Shown one piece after another: positions 15,637 through 24,578 of a stretch of DNA of 42,486 bases (within the stretch, counting starts at the first letter, position 1; every line of letters starts with the position of its first letter). The stretch covers positions 1 to 42,486 of the forward strand of contig CALLNA010000284.1 in assembly GCA_938005655.1 (NCBI GenBank). The letters run 5' to 3'. Source of the DNA: an uncultured Novosphingobium sp. (lineage in GTDB: Bacteria > Pseudomonadota > Alphaproteobacteria > Sphingomonadales > Sphingomonadaceae). The notes under the pieces were generated by a model that was not told the DNA's origin, did not search any database, and saw nothing but the letters and a program-made list of their open reading frames with translations. Position numbers and translations under genes: made by a program.

Positions 15637-17429
15637 CTCCGCTCACGCCCCGCAAGCTGCGCTCAGCCGCCTGGTTCGACAACCCCGCAAACGTCGACAT
15701 GACCGCGCTCTACCTGGAGCGCTACCTGAACTTCGGCCTGTCGTTCGAGGAGCTGCGCTCGGGCCGCCCGATCATCGGCATCGCCCAGACCGGCAGCGAC
15801 CTTTCGCCCTGCAACCGGCACCACCTGGTCCTGGCCGAGCGGGTCCGCGAGGGCATCCGCGAGGCGGGCGGAATCGCCATCGAGTTCCCGGTCCACCCGA
15901 TCCAGGAAACCGGCAAGCGTCCGACCGCCGGCCTCGACCGCAACCTCGCCTATCTCGGCCTGGTCGAGGTGCTCTACGGCTATCCGCTCGACGGGGTGGT
16001 CCTGACCATCGGCTGCGACAAGACCACGCCGGCCTGCCTGATGGCGGCAGCGACGGTGAACATCCCGGCCATCGCCCTCTCGGTCGGCCCGATGCTCAAC
16101 GGCTGGCACAAGGGCGAGCGGACCGGCTCGGGCACGATCGTCTGGAAGGCGCGCGAGCTGCTGAGCAAGGGCGAGATCGACGCCGACGGCTTCATCAAGC
16201 TCGTCGCGTCCTCCGCGCCGTCCACCGGCTACTGCAACACCATGGGCACGGCGACGACGATGAACAGCCTGACCGAGGCGCTGGGCATGTCGCTGCCCGG
16301 CTCGGCGGCGATCCCCGCCCCCTACCGCGACCGGCAGGAGAACGCCTATCGCACCGGCAAGCGCGTGGTCGAGATGGTCGCCGAGGACCTCAAGCCGTCC
16401 GACATCCTGACCCGCGAGGCCTTCCGCAACGCCATCGTCGTCAACTCGGCGATCGGCGGATCGACCAATGCGCCGATCCACCTCGCCGCCCTCGCCCGCC
16501 ACGTCGGCGTCGACCTGCCGCTGCGCGACTGGCAGGAGCACGGCCACAAGGTGCCGCTGCTGGTCAATCTCCAGCCGGCCGGCGAATACCTCGGCGAGGA
16601 CTACTACCGCGCGGGCGGCGTGCCCGCCGTGGTCAGCGAGCTGATCGGGGCCGGGCTGATCCACGAGCAGGCCCCGACCGTCAACGGCTGCACCCTCGGC
16701 GACAACTGCCGCGACGCGATAATCGAGGACGAGAAGGTCATCCGTCCCTTCGCCCGGCCGCTGGTCGCCGATGCCGGCTTCGTCGTCCTCTCGGGCAACC
16801 TGTTCGACAGCGCGATCATGAAGACCAGCGTGATCTCGCCCGAGTTCCGGGCCCGCTACCTGTCGAATCCCGCCGATCCCGAGGCCTTCGAAGGGCCGGT
16901 CGTGGTCTTCGACGGGCCGGAGGACTACCACGCGCGGATCGACGATCCGGCGCTCGGCATCGACGCCAATACCCTGCTGGTCATGCGCGGGGTCGGACCG
17001 ATCGGCTATCCCGGCGCGGCCGAGGTCGTGAACATGCGCGCGCCGGCCTACCTGCTGCGCGAGGGCGTCGCCAACCTGCCGTGCATCGGCGACGGGCGGC
17101 AGTCGGGCACCTCGGGCAGCCCCTCGATCCTCAACGCCTCGCCCGAGGCGGCGGCGGGCGGCGGCCTCGCCCTGCTGCGGACCGGCGACCGGGTGCGGAT
17201 CGACCTCGGGCTCGGCACCGCCGACGTGCTCGTGCCCGAGGCCGAGCTGGCCGCGCGCCGCGCCGCGCTGGAGGCGGCGGGGGGCTATGCCTATCCCGCC
17301 TCGCAGACCCCGTGGCAAGCGATCCAGCGCTCGCTCGTCGGCCAGATGGAGAGCGGCGCGATCCTCGAAGGCGCCGAGCAGTTCCAGCGCATCGCCCAGA
17401 CCCGCGGCCTGCCTCGCGACAATCACTGA
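15627..17429 (+). CDS. IlvD/Edd-family sugar-acid dehydratase (L-arabonate type)
   Basis: A 600-residue iron-sulfur dehydratase that removes water from an aldonate to give the 2-keto-3-deoxy acid. Three cysteines sit where the family binds its [2Fe-2S] cluster: C62 ([11 protein letters not shown]), C130 ([10 protein letters not shown]) and C203 ([16 protein letters not shown]). The length and the motifs [13 protein letters not shown] and [13 protein letters not shown] fit the pentonate-dehydratase subgroup rather than amino-acid IlvD. The ATG at 15627 has no ribosome site, but upstream in-frame codons belong to the promoter region. It is the only aldonate dehydratase in the locus, so it would have to serve both L-arabonate and D-galactonate (inference). 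It heads the plus operon. Confidence 0.92.
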   Translation: MPSTPLTPRKLRSAAWFDNPANVDMTALYLERYLNFGLSFEELRSGRPIIGIAQTGSDLSPCNRHHLVLAERVREGIREAGGIAIEFPVHPIQETGKRPTAGLDRNLAYLGLVEVLYGYPLDGVVLTIGCDKTTPACLMAAATVNIPAIALSVGPMLNGWHKGERTGSGTIVWKARELLSKGEIDADGFIKLVASSAPSTGYCNTMGTATTMNSLTEALGMSLPGSAAIPAPYRDRQENAYRTGKRVVEMVAEDLKPSDILTREAFRNAIVVNSAIGGSTNAPIHLAALARHVGVDLPLRDWQEHGHKVPLLVNLQPAGEYLGEDYYRAGGVPAVVSELIGAGLIHEQAPTVNGCTLGDNCRDAIIEDEKVIRPFARPLVADAGFVVLSGNLFDSAIMKTSVISPEFRARYLSNPADPEAFEGPVVVFDGPEDYHARIDDPALGIDANTLLVMRGVGPIGYPGAAEVVNMRAPAYLLREGVANLPCIGDGRQSGTSGSPSILNASPEAAAGGGLALLRTGDRVRIDLGLGTADVLVPEAELAARRAALEAAGGYAYPASQTPWQAIQRSLVGQMESGAILEGAEQFQRIAQTRGLPRDNH

Positions 17430-17446
17430 CCGGAAAGACGACGACG

Positions 17447-17734
17447 ATGGACGCTCCGCTTTATCCCCCCGCCGCCCGCTTCGTGCAGCCGGTGCGGGTC
17501 GCCTATACGATCAGCACCAGCAACACGCCGATCGCCGAGCTGATGAAGATTCCCGCCGCCTGGGCGATCGTCGTCAAGGAGGTGCCGAACATCGAGGCGC
17601 GGCTGAGCGTGCCGATGCTGAAACCCCACCTCGGCAACTTCTCGCTGCGCTCGCTGGTCCAGTTCGGCTTCAGCACGGCCGAGCAGCTCGACCGCGTCGA
17701 CGCCCAGCTCAAGGCCCTGGGAGACGTGAAATGA
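17447..17734 (+). CDS. Small conserved-looking protein of unknown function in the sugar operon
   Basis: A 95-residue soluble protein without signal peptide or membrane segment. It begins MDAPLYPPAARFVQPVR and ends in a helix (STAEQLDRVDAQLKAL). I do not recognise the family. The ATG at 17447 has GGAAAG about 10 bases upstream, 17 bases after the dehydratase stop. Its stop overlaps the GH2 start (ATGA), so it is tightly built into the operon and is probably made in step with the glycosidase. The regular spacing and its non-Arg-rich composition support a real gene. Possible roles (chaperone, small regulator, binding subunit) cannot be told apart. Confidence 0.75.
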   Translation: MDAPLYPPAARFVQPVRVAYTISTSNTPIAELMKIPAAWAIVVKEVPNIEARLSVPMLKPHLGNFSLRSLVQFGFSTAEQLDRVDAQLKALGDVK

Positions 17735-20229
17735 CCGGCGCCGCCTTCACCCTCGACCGCCGCGAGGCGCTGACCCTGGCCGCCGGCGCCTCGCTCCTGC
17801 CGCTGGCAAGCGAAGCCCTGGCCGCCCCTAAGGCCGCATCGAGCCAGAGCGCGGAAGGCCCGCTCGCGGCCCGGCGCGACCAGCCGTTCAACCTCGGCTG
17901 GCGCTTCTTCCGCGGCGAGAGCCCCGGCGCCGAGCAGCCCGGCTTCGACGACGGCGCCTGGCGCGGCGTCGACCTGCCGCACGACTGGAGCATCGAGGAC
18001 GTTCCGGGCGGCACCACCGGCCCCTTCACCAAGGAGTCCAAGGGCGGCACCGCCACCGGCTTCACCGTCGGCGGCGAAGGCTGGTATCGCAAGCGTTTCC
18101 GCATCGATGGCCTGCCCGCCGGGGCGCGGGTCGAAATCCTGTTCGACGGAATCTATCTCGACAGCGAGGTCTGGCTGAACGGGCAGCGCGTAGGCGGCTG
18201 CGTCAACGGCTACCAGCCCTTCGCCTGCGACCTGACGCCCCACCTGCGCCGCGGCGAGGACAACGTGCTCGCGGTGCGCGTGCGCAACCTCGGCAAGAAC
18301 AGCCGCTGGTACGCGGGCTCGGGCATCTATCGCGAGGTGCGGATCGACGTCATGCCCCCCGGGGCCCGGCTCGCCCGCTGGGGCGTCGGCGCCTGGACCC
18401 GGCGGCTGGAAGGCGGCACGGCGAGCATGGACGTCGCCACCCGGATCGAGCAGGCCGACCCCGCACTCCAGCTCGTGACCCGCCTGCGCGACGCGAGCGG
18501 CAAGGTCGCCGCCGAGGCCGCCACGCCCGCCGCGGGCGAGGTCAGGCAAACGCTCTCAGTGCGCGCGCCGCGCTTGTGGTCGCCCGACGATCCGCAGCTC
18601 TACACCCTCGAGACCGAGCTGCGGCGCGGCGCGGCGGTGGTCGACCGCATCGCCCAGCCCTACGGCATCCGCATCGTCACCTTCGACGCGCGGAGCGGCA
18701 TGGCGATCAACGGCGCGCGCATCGTGCTGCGCGGCGGCTGCCTGCACCACGACAACGGCCTGCTCGGCGCCTGCGCCTTCCGCGACGCCGACGAGCGCCG
18801 CCTGCGCCTGCTCAAGGCGCGCGGCTTCAACGCGATCCGCAGCGCGCACAACATCGCCTCGCGCTCGCTGCGCGAGGCCTGCGACAGGCTCGGCATGCTG
18901 CTGATCGACGAGGCCTTCGACGCCTGGTTCTCGGCCAAGGAGCCCGAGGACTTCTCCGTCCACTTCCGCGACCACTGGCGGGAGGTGGTCGAGACCATGG
19001 TCCTCGCCGCGCGCAACAGCCCGAGCGTGATCCTGTGGAGCATCGGCAACGAGATTCCCCAGCGCGCCACCGACGAGGGCGTGGAATGGGAATGGAAGCT
19101 CGCCAACGCGATCAAGCGGATCGACCCGACCCGCCCCGTCACCGCCGGCCTCAACGGCCTGCTCGGCGCGCCGATGACCGCCGGGGCGGAGACCGCGCGG
19201 CCGGGCTTCGCCGGCAAGGTCGACAATGCCTCGGCAATCTTCCTCGACGTGCCGGGCTACAACTACCGCCTGGAGGACATCGAGCCCGAGGGGGCGACGC
19301 ATCCCGAGCGGGTTGTCTATGCTTCCGAGACGTTCCCCAAGGAGGCCTGGGACTATGCCCGGCTGACGGAAAACATGCCCGGCTTCCTCGGCGAGTTCCT
19401 GTGGACGGCGATGGACTATATCGGCGAGGCCGGGGTCGGCGCGGCGACCAACATCTCGGTCGGCGGCGTCGCCTACAACCTGCCGAGCTGGCCCTGGGTC
19501 AACGCCTGGTGCGGCGACGTCGACCTGATCGGCAACCAGAAGGCCCCGTCGCGCTATCGCGACGTGGTCTGGGGCCTGAGCCGGCTCGAAATGGCGGTCC
19601 AGCGCCCGGTGCCCGAGGGCAAGCGCGAGTTCATCTCGCAATGGGGCTGGTCCGACGAGCTCCAGAGCTGGAACTGGGCGGGCAGCGAGGGCAAGGCGCT
19701 GGCCGTGCGCCTCTACACCCCCGGCGACCGCATCGAGCTGCTGCTCAACGGCGCCAAGGTCGGCGAGCAGGCGCTGGCCGCCGCCGACAAGCTGCGCGCC
19801 GAGATAAAGGTGCCCTATGCCCCCGGCGTGCTCGAAGCCGTGGCCTACCAGGGCGGCCAGGTCATCGCCCGCAAGCGCCTGGAGACCGTCGGCGCCCCGG
19901 CGAAGCTGCGCCTCACCGCCGAGCGGACGAGCCTGCCCGGCGACCGGCAGTCGCTGGGCTACGTCCATGTCGAGATCGTCGACGCCCAGGGCCGTCCCCT
20001 GCCCGACGAGAAGCGCAAGGTGACGATGACTATCGACGGCCCCGCCGACCTCGCCGGCTTCGGCAGCGCCAACCCCTTCGCGGTCGGCTCGTTCCAGCAG
20101 CCGGAGGCCGAGACCTTCCACGGCCGCGCCCTCGCGATCCTGCGCGGCCGGAGCGCGAAGGGCGGCGTCCGCATCTCGGCCCGGGCCGAGGGGCTGGCGC
20201 CCGCCTCCACCCATCTCACCCTCATCTGA
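17731..20229 (+). CDS. Exported GH2 beta-galactosidase-type glycoside hydrolase
   Basis: An 832-residue family GH2 enzyme that should release galactose or a related sugar from oligosaccharides in the periplasm. The N-terminus (LDRREALTLAAGASLLPL) looks like a twin-arginine signal. Then come the GH2 sugar-binding jelly roll (NLGWRFFRGE, DLPHDW, GWYRKRF, SRWYAGSGIYREV), an Ig-like domain, the TIM barrel with acid/base E441 (SIGNE) and probable nucleophile E533 (ASETF), and a C-terminal Ig-like/DUF4982-type region. Length matches bacterial GH2 proteins of this layout. The start overlaps the preceding stop as ATGA. In this operon it would feed the permease and the oxidative pathway. Beta-galactosidase is the likeliest activity, but alpha-L-arabinopyranosidase or other GH2 activities are possible. 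Confidence 0.9.
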   Translation: MTGAAFTLDRREALTLAAGASLLPLASEALAAPKAASSQSAEGPLAARRDQPFNLGWRFFRGESPGAEQPGFDDGAWRGVDLPHDWSIEDVPGGTTGPFTKESKGGTATGFTVGGEGWYRKRFRIDGLPAGARVEILFDGIYLDSEVWLNGQRVGGCVNGYQPFACDLTPHLRRGEDNVLAVRVRNLGKNSRWYAGSGIYREVRIDVMPPGARLARWGVGAWTRRLEGGTASMDVATRIEQADPALQLVTRLRDASGKVAAEAATPAAGEVRQTLSVRAPRLWSPDDPQLYTLETELRRGAAVVDRIAQPYGIRIVTFDARSGMAINGARIVLRGGCLHHDNGLLGACAFRDADERRLRLLKARGFNAIRSAHNIASRSLREACDRLGMLLIDEAFDAWFSAKEPEDFSVHFRDHWREVVETMVLAARNSPSVILWSIGNEIPQRATDEGVEWEWKLANAIKRIDPTRPVTAGLNGLLGAPMTAGAETARPGFAGKVDNASAIFLDVPGYNYRLEDIEPEGATHPERVVYASETFPKEAWDYARLTENMPGFLGEFLWTAMDYIGEAGVGAATNISVGGVAYNLPSWPWVNAWCGDVDLIGNQKAPSRYRDVVWGLSRLEMAVQRPVPEGKREFISQWGWSDELQSWNWAGSEGKALAVRLYTPGDRIELLLNGAKVGEQALAAADKLRAEIKVPYAPGVLEAVAYQGGQVIARKRLETVGAPAKLRLTAERTSLPGDRQSLGYVHVEIVDAQGRPLPDEKRKVTMTIDGPADLAGFGSANPFAVGSFQQPEAETFHGRALAILRGRSAKGGVRISARAEGLAPASTHLTLI

Positions 20230-20243
20230 CAGGTTAGCAGCGA

Positions 20244-21806
20244 ATGATCGACGGTTCGGTTCTCATCGGCTCCCAGGCCATCCGGCGCGAGGCCGCCTTC
20301 CACGCGGTCGATCCCGCGACGGGCGAGACGCTCCCGCAAGGTTTCGCCGAGGCAACGGCGGAGGATGTCGCGCGGGCCTGCGCGCTCGCCGCCGCGGCGG
20401 CCGACAGGTTCGGCGGGCTGGAGCCCCGCGCGCGCGGCGCCTTCATCGAAGCGGCGGCCGAGGCGATCCTGGCGATCGGCGACGTCCTAGTCGAGACCGC
20501 CATGTCCGAGACCGGCCTGCCCCGCGTCCGCCTCGAAGGGGAGCGGATGCGGACAGGCAACCAGCTCCGCATGTTCGCCGCCGAGCTGCGCGAGGGGCGC
20601 TGGCTCGACGCGACGATCGACCCCGCCCTGCCCGACCGCGCCCCGCCGCGCGCCGACCTCCGGCGGATGAACCTGCCGCTCGGCCCGGTCGCGGTGTTCG
20701 GAGCGTCGAACTTCCCGCTGGCCTTCTCGGTCGCGGGCGGCGACACCGCCGCGGCCTTCGCCGCCGGCTGCCCGGTCGTGGTCAAGGGCCATCCGGCCCA
20801 TCCCGGCACCGGCGAGCTGGTCGCCCGCGCCGTGCAGCGCGCCGTGGCCGAAGCCGGCCTGCCCGAGGGCGTGTTCTCCTACCTGCCGGGCCGCGCGAAC
20901 GCGCTCGGCGCGGCGCTGGTCGCCGATCCGCGGATCAAGGCGGTGGGCTTCACCGGCTCGCGCGCCGGCGGCCTCGCCCTGATGGACATCGCCGCGCGGC
21001 GGCCCGAGCCGATCCCGGTCTATGCCGAGATGAGCAGCATCAACCCGGTCGTCCTCATGCCCGCCGCCCTCGCCGCGCGGGCCGAGGCGCTGGGCGCGGC
21101 CTTCGTCGGCTCGCTGACGCTCGGCGCGGGGCAGTTCTGCACCAACCCCGGCCTGGTCCTCGCCGTCGAAGGCCCGGACCTCGACCGCTTCGCCGCCGCC
21201 GCTTCGGACGCCCTCGCCGGGATCGAGCCGCCGGCCATGCTGACGCCCGGCATCCACGCCGCCTGCGGCCGGGGCCTCGCCGCGCTGGAGACCCGTGCCG
21301 CCCGCCTCGCCACGGGCCAGGCGGCCAGCGGGCCCAACCGCTGCTCCGCCGCGATCTTCTCCGTCTCGGCCGAGGCCTTCATGGCTGATCCCGCCCTGGG
21401 CGAGGAGGTATTCGGCGCCGTCTCCCTGATCGTGCACTGCCGCGACCTGGCCGAGCTGGCCGAGGTCGTCGCCGGGCTCGAAGGCCAGCTCACCGCCTCG
21501 CTCCAGCTCGATCCCGCCGACGAAGGCGCGGCCGCCGCGATCCTGCCGCTGCTCCAGCAGAAGGCCGGCCGGGTCCTCGCCAACGGCTGGCCGACCGGGG
21601 TCGAGGTGACGCCCGCGATGGTCCACGGCGGGCCGTTACCGGCGACCTCGGACGGGCGCTCGACCTCGGTCGGCACCCTCGCCATGGCGCGCTTCCTGCG
21701 GCCGGTCTGCTGGCAGGACATCCCCGACGCCCTGCTGCCGCCGCCGCTCCAGGCCGCCAACCCGTGGCAGCTGCCGCGCCGGGTCGACGGGGAGTGGCAG
21801 GCATGA
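20244..21806 (+). CDS. Alpha-ketoglutarate semialdehyde dehydrogenase family protein
   Basis: A 520-residue aldehyde dehydrogenase of the NADP-dependent 2,5-dioxopentanoate (alpha-ketoglutarate semialdehyde) group. It would perform the last step of the Weimberg-type pentose pathway, giving 2-oxoglutarate. Visible residues: Asn in FGASNFPLAFS, catalytic C299 in GAGQFCTNPGL and general-base E262 in VYAEMSSINP. The KGHPAHPGTG segment, in place of the usual KPAE/S, is typical of this subgroup. The ATG at 20244 follows the GH2 stop by 14 bases with an AGGTTAG-like site. Its stop overlaps the next start (ATGA). Confidence 0.9.
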   Translation: MIDGSVLIGSQAIRREAAFHAVDPATGETLPQGFAEATAEDVARACALAAAAADRFGGLEPRARGAFIEAAAEAILAIGDVLVETAMSETGLPRVRLEGERMRTGNQLRMFAAELREGRWLDATIDPALPDRAPPRADLRRMNLPLGPVAVFGASNFPLAFSVAGGDTAAAFAAGCPVVVKGHPAHPGTGELVARAVQRAVAEAGLPEGVFSYLPGRANALGAALVADPRIKAVGFTGSRAGGLALMDIAARRPEPIPVYAEMSSINPVVLMPAALAARAEALGAAFVGSLTLGAGQFCTNPGLVLAVEGPDLDRFAAAASDALAGIEPPAMLTPGIHAACGRGLAALETRAARLATGQAASGPNRCSAAIFSVSAEAFMADPALGEEVFGAVSLIVHCRDLAELAEVVAGLEGQLTASLQLDPADEGAAAAILPLLQQKAGRVLANGWPTGVEVTPAMVHGGPLPATSDGRSTSVGTLAMARFLRPVCWQDIPDALLPPPLQAANPWQLPRRVDGEWQA

Positions 21807-22783
21807 CGCGCTCGCTGCTCCAGTTCAAGCGCAACGGCGTGCGCGGGGTCGCCGCGCTCGACGCGCAAGGGCAGGCCTGGCTGGTCGAGGACGCGCCCTC
21901 GACGCTCGCCCTCGCCGCCGAGGCCCTGGCCACGGGCACCCCGCTGGCCGAGCTGGTGACGGAGCGCTGCCGGGAACGGCTCGATCTCGCCGAGGTTACG
22001 CTGCTCGTCCCGATCGACCATCCCGATCCGGCGCACCTGCTGGTCAGCGGCACCGGCCTCACCCACCTCGGCTCGGCCGAGGGCCGCGACAAGATGCACA
22101 AGGCCGCCGCGGCGGGCGAGAACCTCACCGATTCCATGCGGATGTTCCTGATGGGCCTCGACGGCGGCAAGCCCGCGCCGGGCGAAGCCGGGGTCGCGCC
22201 CGAATGGTTCTACAAGGGCGACGGCGCAATCCTGGTCGGCCCCGACCAGCCGCTGACCATGCCGCACTTCGCCGGCGACGGGGGCGAGGAGCCGGAGATC
22301 GCGGGCGTCTACCTGATCGATCCGCAGGGCCGCCCGGCGCGGATCGGCTTCGTCCTCGGCAACGAGTTCTCCGACCATGTGAGCGAGCGGGTCAACTACC
22401 TCTGGCTCGCCGGCTCCAAGCTGCGCCAAGCGGCGATCGGCCCCGAGCTGCTGCTCGGCGAACTGCCCGCCGACGTGCACGGCGTCAGCCGCATTCGGCG
22501 CGGCGACGCCGTGCTGTGGGAGAAGCCCTTCCTCTCGGGCGAGGCCAACATGTCGCACACGGTCGCCAACCTCGAGCACCACCACTTCAAGAACGAAGCC
22601 TTCCGCCGCCCCGGCGACCTGCACGTCCACTTCTTCGGCACGGCCACGCTCTCGTTCAGCGACGGGGTAGAGACGCGCGAGGGCGACCTGTTCGAGATCA
22701 TGGCCGACGCCTTCGCCCTGCCCTTGCGCAATCCGCTCGCCCGCGCTCCCGCCGAGCCGCCGGTCCAGGTCCGCGCGCTGTGA
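21803..22783 (+). CDS. AraD1/GguC-like FAH-superfamily protein (probable 2-keto-3-deoxy acid dehydratase)
   Basis: A 326-residue protein that fits the fumarylacetoacetate-hydrolase superfamily in its AraD1/GguC form. Typical blocks are LVPIDHPDPAHLLVSGTGLTHLG, PEWFYKGDG, EEPEIAGVYLI, GNEFSDHV and NMSHTVANLEHHHF. AraD1 relatives are reported or proposed to dehydrate 2-keto-3-deoxy-L-arabonate to alpha-ketoglutarate semialdehyde, which the preceding gene would oxidise. GguC of Agrobacterium, a relative, has no settled function. The ATG at 21803 has GGGGAG upstream and overlaps the dehydrogenase stop (ATGA). Its stop overlaps the following GTG start. Function is inferred from family and position. 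Confidence 0.82.
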   Translation: MTRSLLQFKRNGVRGVAALDAQGQAWLVEDAPSTLALAAEALATGTPLAELVTERCRERLDLAEVTLLVPIDHPDPAHLLVSGTGLTHLGSAEGRDKMHKAAAAGENLTDSMRMFLMGLDGGKPAPGEAGVAPEWFYKGDGAILVGPDQPLTMPHFAGDGGEEPEIAGVYLIDPQGRPARIGFVLGNEFSDHVSERVNYLWLAGSKLRQAAIGPELLLGELPADVHGVSRIRRGDAVLWEKPFLSGEANMSHTVANLEHHHFKNEAFRRPGDLHVHFFGTATLSFSDGVETREGDLFEIMADAFALPLRNPLARAPAEPPVQVRAL

Positions 22784-23709
22784 GCGGGCCGCTGCGCCTC
22801 GGCATCGTCGGCTACGGCAAGATCGCGCAGGACCAGCACGTCCCGGCCATCGCCGGGAACGACGGGCTGGAGCTGGTCGCCGTCGCCAGCCGCCACAACC
22901 ATGCCCCCGGCCTGCCCAACTACGCCAGCCACCAGGAGATGCTCGCCACCGGGCCCGCGCTCGACGCCGTGGTGCTCTGCCAGCCGCCGCAGGCACGGTT
23001 CGAGGCGGCGCGCGACGCCCTGCTCGCGGGCAAGCACGTCTTCCTCGAAAAGCCGCCGGGCGCGAGCCTGTCCGAAGTCGAGGCGCTGATCGCCCTCGCC
23101 CGCCGGCAGGGGGTGGCCCTGTTCGCGAGCTGGCACTCGCGCTACGCCCGCTGCGTCCCGGCGGCGAAGCGCTGGCTGGCCGAACGCCGGATCGACCGGC
23201 TGACGATCACCTGGAAGGAGGACGTCCGCCACTGGCATCCGGGCCAGGAATGGATCTGGCAGCCCGGCGGCTTCGGGGTGTTCGATCCGGGCATCAACGC
23301 CCTCTCAATCCTCACCGAGATCGTTTCCGAGCCGATCCGGCTGATCGCCGCCGCGCTGGAGACGCCAGTGAACAGGCAGGCGCCGATCGCCGCGCGGCTG
23401 GAGCTGGCGACGGCGGACGGCGTCCCGATCGCCGCCGAGTTCGACTTCCGCCAGACCGGCCCGCAGAGCTGGGACATCGTGGTCGAGGCGGGCGGCGAGA
23501 CGCTCTGCCTGGGCCACGGCGGCAACAGCCTGAGCCTGGCCGGCGCGGGCGACGATGGCGACATCGACGGCGAATACCCGGCGCTGTACCGGCGCTTCGC
23601 CGCGCTCGTCCACGAGCGGGGCATCGACGTCGACCTCGCCCCGCTGCGACTGGTGGCCGATGCCTTCCTTCGCGGGCGCACTTGCCCTACCGACGCGTTC
23701 GAAGACTGA
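22780..23709 (+). CDS. L-arabinose/D-galactose 1-dehydrogenase (Gfo/Idh/MocA family)
   Basis: A 309-residue oxidoreductase that oxidises the aldose at C1 to the lactone with NAD(P). The Rossmann start LGIVGYGKIAQDQHVPAI, the EKPPGASLSEVEAL block, FASWHSRYA and the stretch WHPGQEWIWQPGGFGVFDPG strongly resemble the characterised Azospirillum L-arabinose 1-dehydrogenase and pseudomonad galactose dehydrogenases, as I remember them. These enzymes accept both sugars because C2-C4 have the same configuration. The GTG start at 22780 overlaps the preceding stop (GTGA), and the Rossmann fold begins immediately. This is the entry enzyme of the pathway, although it stands next to last in the operon. Confidence 0.9.
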   Translation: MSGPLRLGIVGYGKIAQDQHVPAIAGNDGLELVAVASRHNHAPGLPNYASHQEMLATGPALDAVVLCQPPQARFEAARDALLAGKHVFLEKPPGASLSEVEALIALARRQGVALFASWHSRYARCVPAAKRWLAERRIDRLTITWKEDVRHWHPGQEWIWQPGGFGVFDPGINALSILTEIVSEPIRLIAAALETPVNRQAPIAARLELATADGVPIAAEFDFRQTGPQSWDIVVEAGGETLCLGHGGNSLSLAGAGDDGDIDGEYPALYRRFAALVHERGIDVDLAPLRLVADAFLRGRTCPTDAFED

Positions 23710-23715
23710 AAGGAG
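23709..23715 (+). promoter_or_regulatory. Ribosome site that fixes the TTG start of the GntR regulator
   Basis: AAAGGAG, overlapping the dehydrogenase stop, lies 7 bases before TTG at 23723. No ATG or GTG in frame nearby has a comparable site, which makes the TTG start convincing. Confidence 0.75.
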
Positions 23716-23722
23716 CATTCGA

Positions 23723-24442
23723 TTGGCGGAACGGGCGCGCGACGATCAGGGCCGGGCGCTGCGCATCCACCAGTCGCTCGCCCGCCAGCTCGGCACCGCG
23801 ATCCTGAGCGGCGAGTACCGGCCCGGCGACGTGCTAGGCGGCGAGATCGAGCAGTCGCTGGCGCTGGGCGTGTCGCGCACCCCCTATCGCGAGGCGATCC
23901 GCATCCTCGTCGCCAAGGGCCTGCTCGAAAGCCGGCCCAAGGCCGGGACCCACGTCACCCCGCGCGAGCGCTGGAACCTGCTCGATCCCGAGGTGCTGGC
24001 CTGGATGTTCACCGGCACCCCGGACCCCGCCTTCATCCGCGACCTGTTCGAGCTGCGCGGCCTGCTGGAGCCCGCCGCCGCGCGCCTCGCGGCCGAGCGG
24101 CGCAGCCCGGAACAACTGTCGGAAATGGCTGCCGCGCTCGCCGCCATGCGCGACCACGGCCTCGCCACGGACGAGGGCCGGGCGGCGGACCAGCGGTTCC
24201 ACCGCGCGATCCTGGCGGCCTCGGGCAACCTCGCCCTCGCCTCGCTGGCCAGCTCGGTCGGTGCGGCCGTGCAATGGACGACGCATTTCAAGCAGCGCGC
24301 CAGCAAGCGCCCGCGCGATCCGCAGCCCGACCACGAAGCCGTCTATGACGCCATCGCCGCCGCCGACCCCGGCCGCGCCGATCGAGCGATGACCGACCTC
24401 CTGCGCCTCGCCTTCGAGGACACGGCGGCCGCGCTGCCCTAG
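23723..24442 (+). CDS. GntR/FadR-family transcriptional regulator
   Basis: A 239-residue FadR-subfamily regulator. The N-terminal winged helix (about 10-75: QLGTAILSGEYRPGDVL, SRTPYREAIRILVAKGLLE, RPKAGTHV) is followed by an all-helical FCD effector domain (about 95-225) with the conserved D..FH (DQRFHRAILAASGN) and H residues (DPQPDHEAVYDAI) that bind a metal and a carboxylate ligand. It starts at TTG 23723, 13 bases after the dehydrogenase stop. As last gene of the operon it most likely controls both divergent operons through the 55-base gap at 15572-15626, with a sugar acid or keto-deoxy acid as inducer. The ligand is inference. Confidence 0.92.
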   Translation: MAERARDDQGRALRIHQSLARQLGTAILSGEYRPGDVLGGEIEQSLALGVSRTPYREAIRILVAKGLLESRPKAGTHVTPRERWNLLDPEVLAWMFTGTPDPAFIRDLFELRGLLEPAAARLAAERRSPEQLSEMAAALAAMRDHGLATDEGRAADQRFHRAILAASGNLALASLASSVGAAVQWTTHFKQRASKRPRDPQPDHEAVYDAIAAADPGRADRAMTDLLRLAFEDTAAALP

Positions 24443-24496
24443 AAGCCTGCGATCCTGGGCGCCGCGAAATGCGCGTAGTCGCCTCGATACCCGTCG

Positions 24497-24511
24497 TTAA
24501 CCAAGAATTTC
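24497..24511 (+). promoter_or_regulatory. CtrA-like half-site upstream of the polysaccharide operon
   Basis: TTAACCAAGAATTTC resembles the alphaproteobacterial CtrA box TTAA-N7-TTAA, with an intact TTAACC left half and a weaker right half. It lies 68 bases before the ATG at 24579, inside the only AT-rich patch of a 136-base gap. The match is imperfect. Confidence 0.25.
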
Positions 24512-24578
24512 CCAAGAAATCCTAGCCCTGCTGGGGACCGCCGCCCGAGCGGCCGCTTCTCAGGACAGTCCGCAGCCC

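Noticed and set aside
15627..17429. Calling the dehydratase IlvD of branched-chain amino-acid synthesis
   Set aside because: The subgroup motifs and the sugar-catabolic neighbours fit a pentonate/hexonate dehydratase.
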